Assembly: GCA_034112085.1 (NCBI GenBank)
Contig: JAWUWD010000027.1
Coordinates: 1 to 7,464, forward strand
Reading direction: 5' to 3'
Origin: JAWUWD01 sp034112085
Lineage (GTDB): Bacteria > Bacteroidota > Bacteroidia > Cytophagales > Cyclobacteriaceae
DNA length: 7,464 nt
The translations under genes were made by a program, and so were the position numbers. The notes under the pieces were generated by a model that was not told where the DNA came from, ran no database searches, and was given only the letters and a program-made list of their open reading frames with translations. The stretch's first letter is position 1. Each line of letters starts with the position of its first letter. This document shows, piece by piece, positions 5,880 to 7,464 of this stretch.

Positions 5880-6572
5880 TTAATATCGCCTTACCTTTCC
5901 GCTACCAGAAGAATTGGACCTAATTTTATCAGGATTTCCTTTATAATATACATTGCCGCTACCAGAAATATTAGCGTCAATACCTTCGGAAACATCTATT
6001 TCACATTTTCCCGACCCGCTTATCGAAGCATCGAGTGTCACAACTTGAAGATTGGCTGCCATCACTGAGCCAGACCCACTAATATCCAAATCCATATCTT
6101 CACCAGAACCTGAGAGTTTTAATCGTCCACTCCCTGAAATTGACACATCTAAGTCCGCAGAATTAATGGACAATTCCATATCGCCCGAACCTGAGACCGA
6201 AAGATCCAAATTTCGTGTATTAAATTGATTCTCGCCATAAACTTCTCCTGATCCACTGACGCCTATTCGAGAAATGTCTTTCATGGTTACGTAGACTTTA
6301 ACATTCCTAAGCTCGCTATCTCTCCACCCCGACCAGCCTCTTTCTCTATTTCTGATCTTTAATCGATCACCACGCATTTCAAATTCAATTTTTTCCATTG
6401 CCTCATCAGAACATACAATTTCCACCGACACTGTTTCGCCTTGTTTCACGTAAAGTGTGCCAGGTATAGCCAAATCAATACCCGTAAAATCCTTAATATC
6501 TACTTTTCTCTTTTGCCCAAAAGCTGTTGTTATCATTAAAAAAGCAAAAGCACATTGAATTAGTCGTTTCAT
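5880..6572 (-). CDS. Secreted head-GIN-domain (DUF2807) protein
   Basis: A 230-residue protein with a signal peptide at 1-20 (MKRLIQCAFAFLMITTAFGQ) and no membrane anchor. Residues 25-100 form the first sheet region (FTGIDLAIPGTLYVKQGE...VEIVCSDEAMEKIEFEMRGDRLKIRNR), the usual head of the family. From 106 onward the motif SGSG occurs eight times (106, 127, 146, 154, 165, 185, 203, 222), mostly 18-21 residues apart, which is the pattern of a parallel beta helix in DUF2807. Such proteins are exported to the periplasm or surface and may bind polysaccharide or take part in envelope homeostasis; no enzyme activity is established. The gene has its own terminator at 5828-5869. It is divergent from the decayed sigma/anti-sigma pair, a common companion of this family in Bacteroidota, so loss of that pair may have left it under another control. 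The ATG at 6572 is the only start that includes the signal peptide. Confidence 0.92.
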   Translation of the reverse strand: MKRLIQCAFAFLMITTAFGQKRKVDIKDFTGIDLAIPGTLYVKQGETVSVEIVCSDEAMEKIEFEMRGDRLKIRNRERGWSGWRDSELRNVKVYVTMKDISRIGVSGSGEVYGENQFNTRNLDLSVSGSGDMELSINSADLDVSISGSGRLKLSGSGEDMDLDISGSGSVMAANLQVVTLDASISGSGKCEIDVSEGIDANISGSGNVYYKGNPDKIRSNSSGSGKVRRY

Positions 6573-6580
6573 AGTCGTTA

Positions 6581-6598
6581 GTTTGAGTTTGAGTTTGA
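6581..6598. repeat. Three tandem copies of GTTTGA
   Basis: Three exact copies of the hexamer GTTTGA lie 9-26 bases upstream of the GIN start codon, in its leader (TCAAAC on the coding strand). This may be a slippage-prone tract affecting translation or simply a chance microsatellite. Confidence 0.6.
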
Positions 6599-6666
6599 AT
6601 AAAGGACGATACTCAAATTAAAAGGTTGCTTGACGGCACTGAACAAATAGAAAAAACCATCTTCAA

Positions 6667-6674
6667 TAGCTTTG
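6667..6674 (+). promoter_or_regulatory. Candidate -7 element TAGCTTTG of the sigma-factor remnant
   Basis: An exact match to TAnnTTTG lies 6 bases before the ATG at 6681. No TTG was found at the expected distance upstream. If it is real, the transcript would be nearly leaderless, as for the operon starting at 1103. Confidence 0.25.
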
Positions 6675-6680
6675 TCCTCG

Positions 6681-7207
6681 ATGAGTGAAAAAGAAAAATA
6701 ATTGGTCTCAAAATTACACGAAGGAGATCATCAAGCTGATAAGTATTTATTTAATCAATATTACGAGCTACTTGTAGTCTATTACCTGAAACACAAGCAA
6801 GATATTGACGTGGCTAGGGGCATAGCCCAAAGAACCATCACTAACATATTTAAAAAAACGGTCGCTGAATATTACGTTTTCGATAAAAGCTTACCTTATA
6901 AAAAGTGTCTATTACGATTCGATCCAAGAGGCTGAAAAAGTATTGAAAAAAGAAAGCAGAAAGTGAAGATTTTATACTGGACAAGGATGAACTTGTGAAA
7001 GCAGAAAGTGAAGCAAACATATGGAAAGAAGTCTATGAACTCACTGACCAGCAACAGCTCATTCTAAAATGATCTCGGTTTGAAGATAAAAGCAATCAAG
7101 GAATTGCTGACCAATTGAATATATCCAAAAGAACCGTAGAAAAGCATATTTCCAATGCTCTCAACTATTTAAGAAAGCAACCTAAGTATATCTTTCTCTT
7201 TTTTTAG
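6681..7207 (+). pseudogene. ECF-type sigma-70 factor, broken by two nonsense codons and two frameshifts
   Basis: The ancestral protein can be read in three segments. Segment 1 (6681-6903) starts MSEKEK, hits TAA at 6699, and goes on in frame as LVSKLHEGDHQADKYLFNQY and DVARGIAQRTITNIFKK, which fit sigma region 2. Segment 2, shifted by +1 after the A-run at 6900-6904, reads SVYYDSIQEAEKVLKK. Segment 3, shifted by +1 again at the A-run 6946-6951, reads KAESEDFILDKDELVKAESE and then WKEVYELTDQQQLILK. It hits TGA at 7070 and continues SRFEDKSNQGIADQLNISKR and TVEKHISNALNYLRKQ, a clear region 4 helix-turn-helix, to TAG at 7205-7207. Both shifts are explained by one extra A in a homopolymer. The reconstructed length of about 174 residues suits an ECF sigma factor. 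It is non-functional as written. A frame from TTG at 6702 to 6935 is open but yields only region 2. Confidence 0.8.
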
Positions 7208-7254
7208 AAATAAAACAAAATTCATCTACGTGTATTGACTTGCTCTTTAGTGTA

Positions 7255-7464
7255 ATGAAAAAGAAAAACAGGTTCAATCAACTCATGATATTCGCACTAC
7301 AAGATGGTCTGAATAAAAGCGAGAATGAGGAGTTTCAAGAATATTAAGCCTTCCCAGAGTACGAAAAGGAGTACGCCGATATAAAGGTGATTTGGTCAAA
7401 ATTACCAAAAGAATATTTTCTAAGACTGAAGCACAAAAAGGAAGACTGGTAAAATATCAATTAT
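7255..7464 (+). pseudogene. FecR-like anti-sigma factor remnant (N-terminal part)
   Basis: Starting at ATG 7255, 47 bases after the sigma remnant, the frame reads MKKKNRFNQLMIFALQDGLN then KSENEEFQEY and stops at TAA (7345-7347). It continues in the same frame as AFPEYEKEYADIKVIWSKLP and KEYFLRLKHKKEDW to another TAA at 7450-7452, close to the window edge. The spaced pattern L...LQDGLNKSENEEFQEY...PEYEKEYADIKVIW matches the N-terminal cytoplasmic helix bundle of FecR-type anti-sigma factors, which bind the ECF sigma encoded just upstream. The membrane helix and periplasmic FecR domain are not seen before the edge. It is most likely a decayed partner of the sigma pseudogene, carrying at least one nonsense codon. 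The second TAA may be another mutation or the true end of a truncated gene. Confidence 0.6.

Noticed and set aside
5880..6572. Regularly spaced repeats resembling a repeat array
   Set aside because: They are codon-level repeats of SGSG within an intact GIN-domain gene, not a CRISPR array.
1..7464. Stop-codon reassignment or readthrough to explain the in-frame stops
   Set aside because: Both TGA and TAA interrupt the edge genes, two of the lesions are frameshifts, and the central genes contain no internal stops, so pseudogenisation is simpler.

Overview
The window looks like chromosomal DNA of an AT-rich marine-type member of the Bacteroidota, most likely Cytophagales. The evidence is the protein families: a PadR regulator fused in operon to an FtsX/MacB-type permease with an N-terminal prefix domain, a head-GIN (DUF2807) protein, and a FecR-like anti-sigma remnant beside an ECF-type sigma factor. 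Promoter-like TAnnTTTG elements and weak Shine-Dalgarno sites fit the same group. No mobile element, tRNA, rRNA or CRISPR array was seen.

Layout. Positions 1-172 (minus) hold the 5' end of a decayed secreted-protein gene, cut by the window edge and carrying an in-frame TGA in its signal peptide. Positions 250-1103 (minus) hold a two-gene operon with an ATGA overlap: a six-helix membrane protein followed by a small winged-helix regulator. Its promoter carries a three-unit palindromic operator, and a degenerate copy of that operator lies in front of the decayed gene at the left edge. Divergent to this, 1308-4219 (plus) is a PadR-type regulator followed after 2 bp by an 862-residue permease that starts at GTG. 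Two 16-bp repeats, 30 bp apart, sit just before padR and are probably its operator. Convergent to that is a secreted metallo-beta-lactamase-fold hydrolase (4263-5012, minus), with the start moved inward to a clear signal peptide. A 350-bp gap with an imperfect hairpin follows, then a small C2-like orphan protein (5363-5710, plus), a structured spacer with an intrinsic terminator, and a secreted GIN-domain protein (5880-6572, minus).

Right end. From 6681 onward lies the wreck of a sigma factor / anti-sigma pair. The sigma gene can be read end to end if two nonsense codons and two +1 shifts, each in a poly-A run, are repaired. The anti-sigma gene has an in-frame TAA at codon 31. GIN-domain proteins often neighbour such pairs in this phylum, so the intact GIN gene may once have been under their control.

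No clear new multi-gene system is present. The most informative observations are the shared operator linking the membrane-protein/regulator operon to the decayed left-edge gene, the tandem PadR operator, and the reconstructable sigma/anti-sigma pseudogenes.
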